Source: Amphiura filiformis
Taxonomy: Eukaryota; Echinodermata; Ophiuroidea; Amphilepidida; Amphiuridae
Reading direction: 5' to 3'
Assembly: GCF_039555335.1 (NCBI RefSeq)
Contig: NC_092642.1
Span: forward strand, 56,771,776 to 56,835,775
DNA: 64,000 nucleotides
The notes beneath the pieces are model-generated. The model was not told where the DNA came from, did not search any database, and was given only the letters and a program-made list of their open reading frames with translations. Shown in pieces: positions 44,456 to 57,600 of the stretch (position 1 is its first letter; each line of letters starts with the position of its first letter). A program made the position numbers and the translations under genes.

Positions 44456-44960
44456 CAATTACCATGATTACATAATCGGTTGAAAAAACATTTATGAGGG
44501 GAAACTGTTAAAAGTTGTGTTACCTGTATGTACAAGGGCACTTCGTGAATACACATAATCTTGGGCCATGTAAAATCACGGACGTCACTTCATTACCAAA
44601 TACAAGGGAAACAAAGTATTATTGTGATTTTTGTCACATTGTGTCGATCAACAGTGATTTGAGAAATAAAAGTTATTAAAACATAATGTTATTTGTGAAG
44701 TGTTTACTTGTGTGATTCAATGAGTAACATTACAGCAGAGCATACAAGCTACCAGTTCCTGGTTATTTGAGTACTGTTCTACTTGTCAGTGCTTTGAAAG
44801 AAATGAATAATATAGCTGGCTTAAATCTTTCAAGTGGAAAAATGCACAAGGAACATAATTTGTGAGAAGTGCAACTATGGATTAGCTCACAGATTTATTT
44901 GGTGTTTGTTTAGGCTAAAAAAACGGCAAATTCATTTTTTAAACTTTTTGCTTACACAAA
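44456..44960. other. AT-rich, nothing recognised
   Basis: No exon or repeat identified. Confidence 0.35.
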
Positions 44961-46260
44961 CGAATATATAAGACCCCATTTTTTGCCAAAACCATGCAAA
45001 ATTACATACTTTTCCAAAAGTGTGTGCTTTTGCTTATACAACTTAGTATATACGGTACTATATTAATAAACGTATATAAGACCCAATGTCTTACAGTACA
45101 TTATGCTTTCGGTGGTGGTTTATGCACCGCTTTTTACCCCCATTTTTGCCAAAACCACATACTTTTGCAGAATATGTCATTTTGCATGATTATGCAAAAT
45201 TACATACTTTTCCAAAATTGTGTGCTTTTGCTTATGCAACTAAGTATATACTATATTAATAAACGTACAAGACCTAATGTCTTAGTACATTGTATTTCTG
45301 GCGGTTGTTTATGCCACCTCCCCCCAAAACAAAACAAAACTACATACTTTTTCAAAATATGTCATTTTGCAGGGTCATAATGGTTATACAAAATTACATA
45401 CTTTTCCAAAAAGTGTGTGCATTTGCTTATGCAACTTAGTATATTCTATATTATTGAATGTATATAAGACCTAATGTCATATAGAACATTATACTTCTGG
45501 TGGTGGTTTATGCCCCCCCCGTTTTTGCCAAAACCACATACCTTTGCAAAATATGTCATTTTGCGTGGTTATACTAAAATTACATAATTTTCCAAAAGTG
45601 AAAAGTGTGTGCTTTTGCTTATGCAACTTAATATATACCCCCCCCATTTTTGCCAAAAACACATGGGCTACTTTTGCAAAATATGTCATTTTGCATGGTT
45701 ATACAAAATTACATACTTTTCCAAAAGTGTGTGCTTTTGCTAATGCAACTTAGTATATACTATATTAATAATAATAATAATAAACGTATTATAAGACCTT
45801 TCTTACACATTATATTTCTGTTGGGGTTTATACACCGATTTTACCCCCCCCCCGTTTTTTGCCCAAACCATGTACTTTTTGTAAAATATGTCATTTTGCA
45901 TGAATATGCAAAATTACATACTTTTAAAGTGTGCTATCTGCATATATTATATGCAACTTAGAATATAATATATTAATAAATGTATAATAAGACCTTATGT
46001 CTTATAGTACATTACATTTCCGGTGGCTGTTTATGCAGCACTTTTACCCTAATTATGCCAAAACTTAATATACCGTACTAAATTGCAAGATATGTCATTT
46101 TGCATGATTAGGTCTATGTAAATTTAACATATTTTTCCAAAAGTGTGCTTTGCATATGCAACTTGGTATAAAGGCCTACTTTATTAATAAACGTATCTTT
46201 GGCCTATAATAGTACATCATCGTGGTTTATGCACCCCCAACGTTTTTGCCCCGATAGTTT
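44960..46260 (+). repeat. ~125-210-bp degenerate tandem repeat, about seven copies
   Basis: Units contain ccaaaaccacatacttttgc, atgtcattttgcat, acttttccaaaagtgtgtgc and ataagacctaatgtcttata, starting near 44988, 45150, 45335, 45527, 45651, 45861 and 46058. Spacing varies because some units lost their middle. An (AAT)n run lies at 45765-45785. Short frames follow the unit and are incidental. Confidence 0.82.
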
Positions 46261-46582
46261 TTTACCCGTAGTCTTTCACACAGCGTGCCAAATCTAATTA
46301 GTAAAATTGGAATGAGAAAAGTATTACATGTGTAGCCAAATCTCAGTTTGGAAGGGATATAAGCGAGAGATGAGACTGTTTTGAATCGTTTCAAACACCA
46401 AATTGCCTGGAATACCTCCGAGATCTACAAAAAAAAGCTCCGTGAAATGAATGGTAACGGCGCATTATTAAGTGGTGTGCTCCCGCTTTGGTAGTATGCG
46501 CCCTGATTCCCTATAGCCAGCCCGTGTGCTTTCTATACAAAACATCTATTTTTGTATACGTACTGTAAAGTACGGTAAAGTA

Positions 46583-46690
46583 TGATGTTTTGCATATGCA
46601 AAACTACATGTTTTTCGTAAGTATGTGTTTTTGCATATGCAAAAGTACATACTTTTATAAAGTATGTAGTTTTGCATATGCAAAACATCA
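46583..46690. repeat. Triple TTTTGCATATGCAAAA palindrome
   Basis: Exact 16-bp palindromes at 46588, 46629 and 46670, spaced 41 bp, within a larger palindrome. The word contains two head-to-head ATGCAAA octamer-like half sites. Confidence 0.85.
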
Positions 46691-46729
46691 TATTTTGCGT
46701 AAGTATCTGCTTTTGCACGCAGCACCGGG

Positions 46730-47900
46730 GTCCTTGACCACTGAACAGCGTGATATCACAGATGTGGTGATATCATGTTGATAACAGATCTAAGAATCAA
46801 AATCTTCATCATATGGACCATATTGATGTCAAAGTAATTATCTATCCTATCCTGTGTCGTTTTATGGATAAAAATGACTCAAAATGCTATTGATGAAATA
46901 GTTGCTATCATGAACATCAGTTTTGCCTTTTCAACGGGAAAAATCCGATGCAAAATAAAGTTTTTAGGGCCTAGCTATAATATGGGCATAATTTATGCAT
47001 GTAGGCCTATAGTATTGAACAATGTACCCATTTGACATGCACTTATAGATAAATAAATTGTCTTACTTTATTAATTTAATAACTTCTATGTTATAAATAA
47101 AATGACACATAACGTAAGTGAAGCTACTTTCTATCTTCTTTATTTGATTCATAAACTTACAGTCAAAACACACAAGAGTGAAGATTGCAGTGAGTAATCA
47201 GTCCTTTATAAATGTTCTTGCCACCATCTATCATATAGTAAACTATACATTGCGAATTAATATCAAATTATTTTAAAATAAAAATGTACATGTAAGGTGA
47301 GTTTATATTATGTTATATGGCGAATTTAAGGAGTATTTCGTGATCCTAGCATCCTCTTTTTATGACATTTTTCAGTAGATATCCACAAAAAAGCTTATTC
47401 TAAAAATTTCAGTTGATTCCGATTTTGCCTTTACGAGTTATGCATGGTTATGTGTACACAATGTGTTGCAATTTTGTTCTGGTATACCAGAACGAAATTC
47501 AAATTTCACGATTACTTTGCTAACGAATTAATCTGCAAGAAATATTTTGTACATAAACATTATGTAGCCAGAGGTTTCCAGTGATATAAAAATCTCAACT
47601 TTTTTTGAGAAAAGTTAGGGGATGATGCTGTGGATCACGAAATGCCCTTTTAACTAAAACCTGCAGTCAGTGCAGTGTAGTATTTGTGACGTGGTATATC
47701 GAAAGCAGACACTTTTGGGCAGGATCGTAAATGGAGAAATAGCCAAAAATCTACCCGGGGTGATTTTTTCACGATTTGGGTTTATGATGTTATTAATGTT
47801 TAAAATATTGTCTGATCGTTTCAGACCGGAATATAACTGGCATGTTGTATTTTTGAGACATTTTTCAAGGTAATTCCTATACTCTCAACATTGTCAATAA
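46730..47900. other. AT-rich, no gene recognised
   Basis: Includes an exact 18-bp palindrome (gttctggtataccagaac) at 47476-47493. An open frame of 67 codons at 47670-47873 shows no recognisable family and is probably chance. Confidence 0.35.
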
Positions 47901-48540
47901 TATTTTTAAAGGCAGCTTATCTATTATTAATATTAAAGGCCCATTCAGTGATTTGCTCATCCGGACGATCGTAAAATCATCAAAATTTTGGTACCGTACC
48001 TTTGTTATTACATAGATGTGCGAAGTCTGCGAATGGTTCAGCCAAAAGCCGTGTAGGCCTATTTAAGACAAAATAAGACATTTTACACGAATCTGTATTT
48101 TTAGATACTGACAGTATCTAAAATTAGCTACAAGTATTTGAATGGCGGGGCTTGAACTTCGTCAGTACTGCTGTTTTCTTCATTTTTTGCCAAATTTGGC
48201 ATTTCAAAAATACCAAATGACAATTTGAATGACTTAGGCCTATCCTTCTCTTTTAAGCAATTTATATTTTTAAAGGCAGCTTATCTATTATTAATATTAA
48301 AGGCCCATTCAGTGATTTGCTCATCCGGACGATCGTAAAAATCATCAAAATTTTGGTACCGTACCTTTGTTATTACATAGATGTGCTAAGTCTGCGAATG
48401 GTTCAGCCAAAAGCCGTGTAGGCCTATTTAAGACAAAATAAGACATTTTACACGAATCTGTATTTTTAGATACTGACAGTATCAAAAATACCAAATGACA
48501 ATTTGAATGACTTAGGCCTATCCTTCTCTTTTAAGCAATT
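47901..48540 (+). repeat. 364-bp tandem duplication across a transposon end
   Basis: tatttttaaaggcagcttat starts copies at 47901 and 48265. The second copy lacks about 85 bp (48118-48205 of the first). The unit includes about 36 bp of flank plus the left part of the TTAA element. Confidence 0.88.
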
Positions 48541-48592
48541 TATAAACAATTTTAATTTTTTTACTCTTGCACTGGGATCACTGAATGGGTCT
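47937..48592. mobile_element. TTAA-flanked element, internally duplicated
   Basis: TIR AGGCCCATTCAGTGAT (left) and its mirror from AGACCCATTCAGTGAT (right), flanked by TTAA at 47933-47936 and 48593-48596. A second left end at about 48301 comes from the tandem duplication. Non-coding. Confidence 0.75.
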
Positions 48593-48596
48593 TTAA

Positions 48597-49194
48597 GAAA
48601 TGTGGCGTATCATGTCAAAAACAGACATCTTTTGGACAGCTTATAAATTTGGAGGCTTTCACATAAAGAGCTATTTTGCTCCACAACGCCGTTTTCCCCA
48701 ATAAAATCGGACATTCCTAAGCGAAGAAATTGAGTTCGTAAGTTATGGTATTAAAAATTGAAAATTGAAATATCGTGGGTAAAAAGCTGACAAGACAAAT
48801 AAAACCATAACCGAACAATTTAGAGAACAATAATGAATTAATAATAATGAACAATAATGAATTAAAAAGTTGACAGGAGATTAGGAGTTAATGTTTTCTG
48901 CAGTTTCAGTGTACATCTTCTCACCGTTGATGGTTTGGTGGACTGTCATGTAACATGGATGTAGTAAGCCGTGATCCTAAAAATGCCTTTCACATTGACC
49001 AAAACTAATTACAAGACCTCTTCTACATTGAGGCTGGCTTTCCCTTTTAAAGGGAATTTTTATTTAAGTTCGGATAACTAAAATTAATTTTGTTTTGGCA
49101 ACTTTTACACTATTTTTGAGTTGTCCAAACTTCAGTACTCCTTTTGAATTGCGCCAACAAGGCGAACAAGTCATTTCTATGAGTCTACAGTATA
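48597..49194. other. AT-rich, nothing recognised
   Basis: Spacer before fold-back copy III; no exon seen. Confidence 0.35.
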
Positions 49195-49336
49195 TGGCAG
49201 GGTGCCTGTATAAGCTATCTTCAAAAGATAGCATGGTGCAAGCTATCTTCAGTATATAGCAAGGTGTCAGCATAAGCTATCTTCAGTAGACATCATGGTG
49301 CCAGTTGTAAAGCTGTCTTTAGTAGATAGCAACGTC
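49195..49336 (-). repeat. 34-bp hairpin satellite, left arm of copy III
   Basis: About four monomers in reversed orientation (gctatcttcaaaagatagc, ttcagtatatagcaagg). Confidence 0.82.
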
Positions 49337-50089
49337 CCAGCAAACACAGAATGTCTTACACAAAACGTTTAAATGTCGGACTATATCATCACGGTAATGC
49401 AAAACACTCTAAGATAATGTAACAAAATATTTTGCAAAAACGTTTGCCCAAAACATTTTACAGTAAGACTGATAGGTATACCTGTAGCATATTTATGTGT
49501 AGGCCTACTTTGTAGCGTAATTCCGTGCTTTGTTGATTAAAAACAAGAATCAACCCCCTTCATACTCGCGTGCTACCCACCCCACCCATCCTACCCAGCC
49601 ACTCACAACACACGCCCACTCCTCACACGACACACCATCGCTGATGATACATGACATACGCCGGCTATCATCTTGTTAAAGCCAGGGATGCCCAATTTCT
49701 TATTTCACATCCACACGTATGATACCAAAAATGGATCGTAAACGGGATAGCAACAGGTCGATCGTGGATTTTCCACACGTTTGGGCTCCTTTGACGATTC
49801 AACCGTATCAAAGCAAACTGTTAGGGAAAGGTTGGTGGCTTTTTTTGGACGTTTTCAGCAGCGTCTTGCCATTGGAAGTAATTAGCAACACCGAAATCAC
49901 GAAAGGGACACCAACAGACACCGTCTGATAGGCCTGGATCTGAATTTATATCACAGATAGTATAGACGCGGCCCAAGAAATATGGGAGGGCAAAATTTTA
50001 AAGGAAAAACATTAATTATCGAATCCTTAGGATGAGAGAAATACTTCCGACTGACCAACTTTGAAATTCTTTTTGCTCCAAAAGACAAT

Positions 50090-50345
50090 AAAATACCTGA
50101 GTGGAAGAAGGGCCCAACTCCATTTTACCAAAATAAGTTATCATATCTTAAAAGACATGTACCATTGCCATTGCAACATATATCATTTCAAATGTATGTT
50201 ATAATGTATGTTCATGTACCAGTACTCAAGGTCCCCTCAAGATAAAAACAGTCAGTCTCTTAAAACTTTTCCAAATGGTGTGGTTTTTGTTAGTATCTCA
50301 AAAAAAAGTGTTGATGGAGTTGGGCCCTTCTTCCACTCAGGTATT
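50090..50345. mobile_element. ~256-bp MITE in the fold-back loop
   Basis: AATACCTGAGTGGAAGAAGG at the left and its mirror at the right (31 bp matching), between CAAT at 50086-50089 and CAAT at 50346-50349. Fold-back copy I has no insertion here (aaaaaacaatggcattttgg). Confidence 0.72.
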
Positions 50346-51659
50346 CAATTGCATTTTGGCCAAAATGGGTACAATTTCAACCTTTTTTCCCGAGCTTTGC
50401 ACGCATAATACTCAAATTCACCTCGTTTGAAATTTGAGACCGAAAATAGTATGACATGCTACCGGGCGTCACTCCCGGGCGCCACTGCCCCTTCTCATGA
50501 CCCCACTGGCTACGCTACCCAACGCCGCCAACCCCATGAGGGTCATTAGGTTCTGAGCGTTTACCATTTTCGGTTCTTTGAATACTCCCAAATCAACGGA
50601 GTTCAAGTTTAAAAAGCAAACAACTCCGTTTGGAACGTCTCGGAACAGCCCCCAGGGTAGTGTTCTGAGCGTTGACCGTTTTTGAAAATTCAGCCTCATG
50701 AAAGCCATGTATAGAATAGTCTTTAAAAATTAATATAGGCCTATATAAAGAGCAACTCCATCTGACACCATTCAATTTGGGACAGCACTCCTACAATTAA
50801 ATGTTCAGCTGATCACATCTTGTCTCCCCCTTTTCAATCCTTCCTCTTTGTTCTTTTTATTATTATTTTTAATTCAGATTTCGCACAAGTTCTCATTTTT
50901 CTCGTGCCTATCATTGATGCAGACCTGTATCAGACGGTGTCTGTCGGCGGCCTTGCCGTGATTTCGGTGTTGCCAATCACTTCTAATCGCAAGACGCCGC
51001 TGAAAATGTCCTAAAAAGACGCTCAACCATTCATCACCAGTTTGCTTTGATATAGGTCGAATCACCAAAGGAGCCCAAACGGGTGAAAAATCCACGATCG
51101 ACCTGTTGCTATCCCGTTTACGGACCATTTTTGATATAGGGAAAATGCATGTCGATGTGAAATTAGAAATTGGTCATCCCTGGCTTAAACAAGATGAAAG
51201 GTGGCGTATGTCACTTATAATAATTGGCCCTGATAATTGGTGTCGGTGGTTGGTGATGCCGATGCCGTGTACTGAGGTGGTTGCAGTGGCGTTGCGTGAG
51301 TCATCCTGGGGGCACCAACCATGGTAGGGTGGGCGGCAATGGGCCTGATTGGGGGGCATAAGCCATTTTCGGCACTTTTCCCCATGGGATTTCCAAAATT
51401 GTCAAATTGTAATCCTTCTTTTTTTAGGCCTACGCACAAAAACGCACAGCTACTGAAAATAGCTTAACAGCCCCTATCTTTTGAAGATAGCTAAAATTAA
51501 TGCAGGTACCCTGAGATATAATATATATATATATATAAGTGGCACATTGATATCTCCTAAAAATAATATTTTAGCAATATTTTCAAAATGTTGTTGTAGT
51601 GTGTTTGTTTTTGTTATAAATGTTTTCATGACCTTTATTTTTGTGTTTGCTGGGTTATC

Positions 51660-54600
51660 GCTTACAGCTAACCGACACCGTAAAATCTCCTAAAGATAGC
51701 CTATACCTTAGGCTATCTCTTGTTCTTTAATGAAGATACCTCATGCTGACACCTTACTATCTACTGAAGATAGCTCATGTTGACACCTTGCTATCTACTG
51801 AAGATAGCTCATGCTGGCACTTTGTTTTCTACTAAAGATAGTTTATACAGGCATCTTGTTATTTACTGAAGATAGCTTATGCTGGTCCCTTGCTATCTAC
51901 TAAAGATAGTTTATACAGGCACCTTGCTATCTACTGAAGATAGCTTATGCTGGTCCCTTGCTATCTACTAAAGATAGCTTATACAGGCAACTTGCTATCT
52001 ACTGAAGATAGCTTATGTTGGTCCCTTGCTATCTACTGAAGATAGCTTATACAGGCACCTTGCTATCTACTGAAGATAGCTTATGTTGGTCTCTTGCTAT
52101 CTACTGAAGATAGCTTATACAGGCACCTTGCTATCTACTGAAGATAGCTTATGTTGGTCCCTTGCTATCTACTGAAGATAGCTTATACATATACAGGCAC
52201 CTTGCTATCTACTAAAGATAGTTTATGTTGGTCCCTTGCTATCTACTAAAGATAGCTTATACAGGCATCTTGCTATCTACTGAAGATAGTTTATGCTGGT
52301 CCCTTGCTATCTACTAAAGATAGTTTATACAGGCACCTTGCTATCTACTGAAGATAGCTTATGTTGGTCCCTTGCTATCTACTGAAGATAGCTTATACAT
52401 GCACCTTGCTATCTACTGAAGATAGCTTATGTTGGTCCTTGCTATCTACTGAAGATAGCTTATACAGGCACCTTGCTATCTACTAAAGATAGTTTATGCT
52501 GGTCCCTTGCTATCTACTTAAGATAGCTTATACAGGCAGCTGGCTATCTACTGAAGATAGCTTATGCTGGTCCCTTGCTATCTACTTAAGATAGTTTATA
52601 CAGGCACCTTGCTATCTACTAAAGATAGTTTATGTTGGTCCCTTGCTATCTACTGAAGATAGCTTATACAGGCACCTTGCTATCTACTGAAGATAGTTTA
52701 TGTTGGTCCCTTGCTATCTACTAAAGATAGCTTATACAGGCATCTTGCTATCTACTGAAGATAGCTTATGTTGGTCCTTTGCTATCTACTAAAGATAGCT
52801 TATACAGGCACCTTGCTATCTACTGAAGATAGCTTATGCTGGTCCCTTGCTATCTACTTAAGATAGTTTATACAGGCACCTTGCTATCTACTGAAGATAG
52901 TTTATGCTGGTCCCTTGCTATCTACTAAAGATAGTTTATACAGGCACCTTGCTATCTACTGAAGATAGCTTATGCTGGTCCCTTGCTATCTACTAAAGAT
53001 AGCTTATACAGGCACCTTGCTATCTACTGAAGATAGCTTATGCTGGTCCCTTGCTATCTACTAAAGATAGTTTATACAGGCACCTTGCTATCTACTAAAG
53101 ATAGTTTATACAGGCACCTTGCTATCTACTGAAGATAGCTTATGCTGGTCCCTTGCTATCTACTAAAGATAGTTTATACAGGCACCTTGCTATCTACTAA
53201 AGATAGTTTATGCTGGTCCCTTGCTATCTACTAAAGATAGTTTATACAGGCACCTTGCTATCTACTGAAGATAGCTTATGCTGGTCCCTTGCTATCTACT
53301 AAAGATAGTTTATACAGGCACCTTGCTATCTACTGAAGATAGCTTATGCTGGTCCCTTGCTATCTACTAAAGATAGCTTATACAGGCACCTTGCTATCTA
53401 CTGAAGATAGCTTATGCTGGTCCCTTGCTATCTACTAAAGATAGTTTATACAGGCACCTTGCTATCTACTGAAGATAGCTTATGCTGGTCCCTTGCTATC
53501 TACTAAAGATAGCTTATACAGGCACCTTGCTATCTACTGAAGATAGCTTATGCTGGTCCCTTGCTATCTACTAAAGATAGTTTATACAGGCACCTTGCTA
53601 TCTACTAAAGATAGCTTATGTTGGTCCCTTGCTATCTACTGAAGATAGCTTATACAGGCACCTTGCTATCTACTGAAGATAGCTTATGTTGGTCCCTTGC
53701 TATCTACTGAAGATAGTTTATGCAGGCACCTTGCTATCTACTAAAGATAGCTTATGCTGGTCCCTTGCTATCTACTAAAGAAAGAGTATACAGGCACCTT
53801 GCTATCTACTGAAGATAGCTTATGCTGGTCCCTTGCTATCTACTGAAGATAGTTTATGCAGGCACCTTGCTATCTACTAAAGATAGTTTATGCTGGTCCC
53901 TTGCTATCTACTTAAGATAGCTTATACAGGCAGCTGGCTATCTACTGAAGATAGCTTATGCTGGTCCCTTGCTATCTACTAAAGATAGTTTATACAGGCA
54001 CCTTGCTATCTACTGAAGATAGCTTATGCTGGTCCCTTGCTATCTACTGAAGATAGTTTATGCAGGCACCTTGCTATCTACTAAAGATAGTTTATGCTGG
54101 TCCCTTGCTATCTACTGAAGATAGCTTATACAGGCACCTTGCTATCTACTGAAGATAGCTTATGCTGGTCCCTTGCTATCTACTAAAGATAGTTTATACA
54201 GGCACCTTGCTATCTACTAAAGATAGTTTATACAGGCACCTTACTATCTACTGAAGATAGCTTATGTTGGTCCCTTGCTATCTACTAAAGATAGTTTATA
54301 CAAGCACCTTGCTATCTACTGAAGATAGCTTATGCTGGTCCCTTGCTATCTACTAAAGATAGTTTATACAGGCACCTTGCTATCTACTAAAGATAGTTTA
54401 TACAGGCACCTTGCTATCTACTGAAGATAGTTTATACAGGCACCTTGCTATCTACTGAAGATAGCTTATGTTGGTCCCTTGCTATCTACTAAAGATAGTT
54501 TATACAAGCACCTTGCTATCTACTGAAGATAGCTTATGCTGGTCCCTTGCTATCTACTAAAGATAGTTTATACAGGCACCTTGCTATTTACTAAAGATAG

Positions 54601-57600
54601 TTTATACAGGCACCTTGCTATCTACTGAAGATAGTTTATACAGGCACCTTACTATCTACTGAAGATAGCTTATGTTGGTCCCTTGCTATCTACTAAAGAT
54701 AGTTTATACAAGCACCTTGCTATCTACTGAAGATAGCTTATGCTGGTCCCTTACTATCTACTGAAGATAGTTTATACAGGCACCTTACTATCTACTGAAG
54801 ATAGCTTATGTTGGTCCCTTGCTATCTACTAAAGATAGTTTATACAAGCACCTTGCTATCTACTGAAGATAGCTTATGTTGGTCCCTTGCTATCTACTAA
54901 AGATAGTTTATACAGGCACCTTGCTATTTACTAAAGATAGTTTATACAGGCACCTTGCTATCTACTGAAGATAGTTTATACAGGCACCTTACTATCTACT
55001 GAAGATAGCTTATGCTGGTCCCTTGCTATCTACTAAAGATAGTTTATACAGGCACCTTGCTATCTACTGAAGATAGCTTATGCTGGTCCCTTGCTATCTA
55101 CTAAAGATAGTTTATACAGGCACCTTGCTATCTACTAAAGATAGCTTATGTTGGTCCCTTGCTATCTACTAAAGATAGTTTATACAAGCACCTTGCTATC
55201 TACTGAAGATAGCTTATGTTGGTCCCTTGCTATCTACTAAAGATAGTTTATACAGGCACCTTACTATCTACTGAATATAGCTTATGTTGGTCCCTTGCTA
55301 TCTACTAAAGATATATCGATAGTTTATACAAGCACCTTGCTATCTACTGAAGATAGCTTATGCTGGTCCCTTGCTATCTACTAAAGATAGTTTATACAGG
55401 CACCTTGCTATTTACTAAAGATAGTTTATACAGGCACCTTGCTATCTACTGAAGATAGTTTATACAGGCACCTTACTATCTACTGAAGATAGCTTATGCT
55501 GGTCCCTTGCTATCTACTAAAGATAGTTTATACAGGCACCTTGCTATCTACTGAAGATAGCTTATGCTGGTCCCTTGCTATCTACTAAAGATAGTTTATA
55601 CAGGCACCTTGCTATCTACTAAAGATAGCTTATGTTGGTCCCTTGCTATCTACTAAAGATAGTTTATACAAGCACCTTGCTATCTACTGAAGATAGCTTA
55701 TGTTGGTCCCTTGCTATCTACTAAAGATAGTTTATACAGGCACCTTACTATCTACTGAATATAGCTTATGTTGGTCCCTTGCTATCTACTAAAGATAGTT
55801 TATACAAGCACCTTGCTATCTACTGAAGATAGCTTATGCTGGTCCCTTGCTATCTACTAAAGATAGTTTATACAGGCACCTTGCTATCTACTAAAGATAG
55901 TTTATACAGGCACCTTACTATCTACTGAAGATAGTTTATACAGGCACCTTACTATCTACTGAAGATAGCTTATGTTGGTCCCTTGCTATCTACTAAAGAT
56001 AGTTTATACAGGCACCTTGCTATCTACTGAATATAGTTTATACAGGCATCTTGCTATCTACTGAAGATAGTTTATACAGGCACCTTACTATCTACTGAAG
56101 ATAGCTTATGCTGGTCCCTTGCTATCTACTAAAGATAGTTTATACAGGCACCTTGCTATCTACTGAAGATAGCTTATGCTGGTCCCTTGCTATCTACTGA
56201 AGATAGTTTATACAGGCACCTTACTATCTACTGAAGATAGCTTATGCTGGTCCCTTGCTATCTACTAAAGATAGCTTATACAGGCATCTTGCTATCTACT
56301 GAAGATAGTTTATGCTGGTCCCTTGCTATCTACTAAAGATAGTTTATACAGGCACCTTGCTATCTACTAAAGATAGCTTATGTTGGTCCCTTGCTATCTA
56401 CTAAAGATAGTTTATACAAGCACCTTGCTATCTACTGAAGATAGCTTATGTTGGTCCCTTGCTATCTACTAAAGATAGTTTATACAGGCACCTTACTATC
56501 TACTGAATATAGCTAATACAAGCACCTAACTATCTACTGAAGATAGCTTATGTTGGTCCCTTGCTATCTACTGAAGATAGCTTATACAAGCACCTAACTA
56601 TCTACTGAAGATAGCTTATGCTGGTCCCTTGCTATCTACTGAAGATAGTTTATGCAGGCACCTTGCTATCTACTGAAGATAGCTTATGCTGGTCCCTTGC
56701 TATCTACTTAAGATAGCTTATACAAGCACCTAACTATCTACTGAAGATAGCTTATGTTGGTCCCTTGCTATCTACTGAAGATAGCTTATACAGGCACCTT
56801 ACTATCTACTGAAGATAGCTTATGTTGGTCCCTTGCTATCTACTGAAGATAGCTTATACAGGCACCTTGCTATCTACTGAAGATAGCTTATGTTGGTCCC
56901 TTGCTATCTACTGAAGATAGTTTATGCAGGCACCTTGCTATCTACTAAAGATAGCTTATGCTGGTCCCTTGCTATCTACTAAAGAAAGAGTATACAGGCA
57001 CCTTGCTATCTACTGAAGATAGCTTATGCTGGTCCTTGCTATCTACTGAAGATAGTTTATGCAGGCACCTTGCTATCTACTAAAGATAGTTTATGCTGGT
57101 CCCTTGCTATCTACTTAAGATAGCTTATACAGGCAGCTGGCTATCTACTGAAGATAGCTTATGCTGGTCCCTTGCTATCTACTAAAGATAGTTTATACAG
57201 GCACCTTGCTATCTACTGAAGATAGCTTATACAGGCACCTTGCTATCTACTGAAGATAGTTTATACAGGCACCTTGCTATCTACTGAAGATAGCTTATGC
57301 TGGTCCCTTGCTATCTACTAAAGATAGTTTATACAAGCACCTTGCTATCTACTGAAGATAGCTTATGCTGGTCCCTTGCTATCTACTAAAGATAGTTTAT
57401 ACAGGCACCTTGCTATCTACTGAAGATAGCTTATGCTGGTCCCTTGCTATCTACTGAAGATAGTTTATGCAGGCACCTTGCTATCTACTAAAGATAGCTT
57501 ATGTTGGTCCCTTGCTATCTACTGAAGATAGCTTATACAGGCACCTTGCTATCTACTAAAGATAGTTTATACAAGCACCTTGCTATCTACTGAAGATAGC

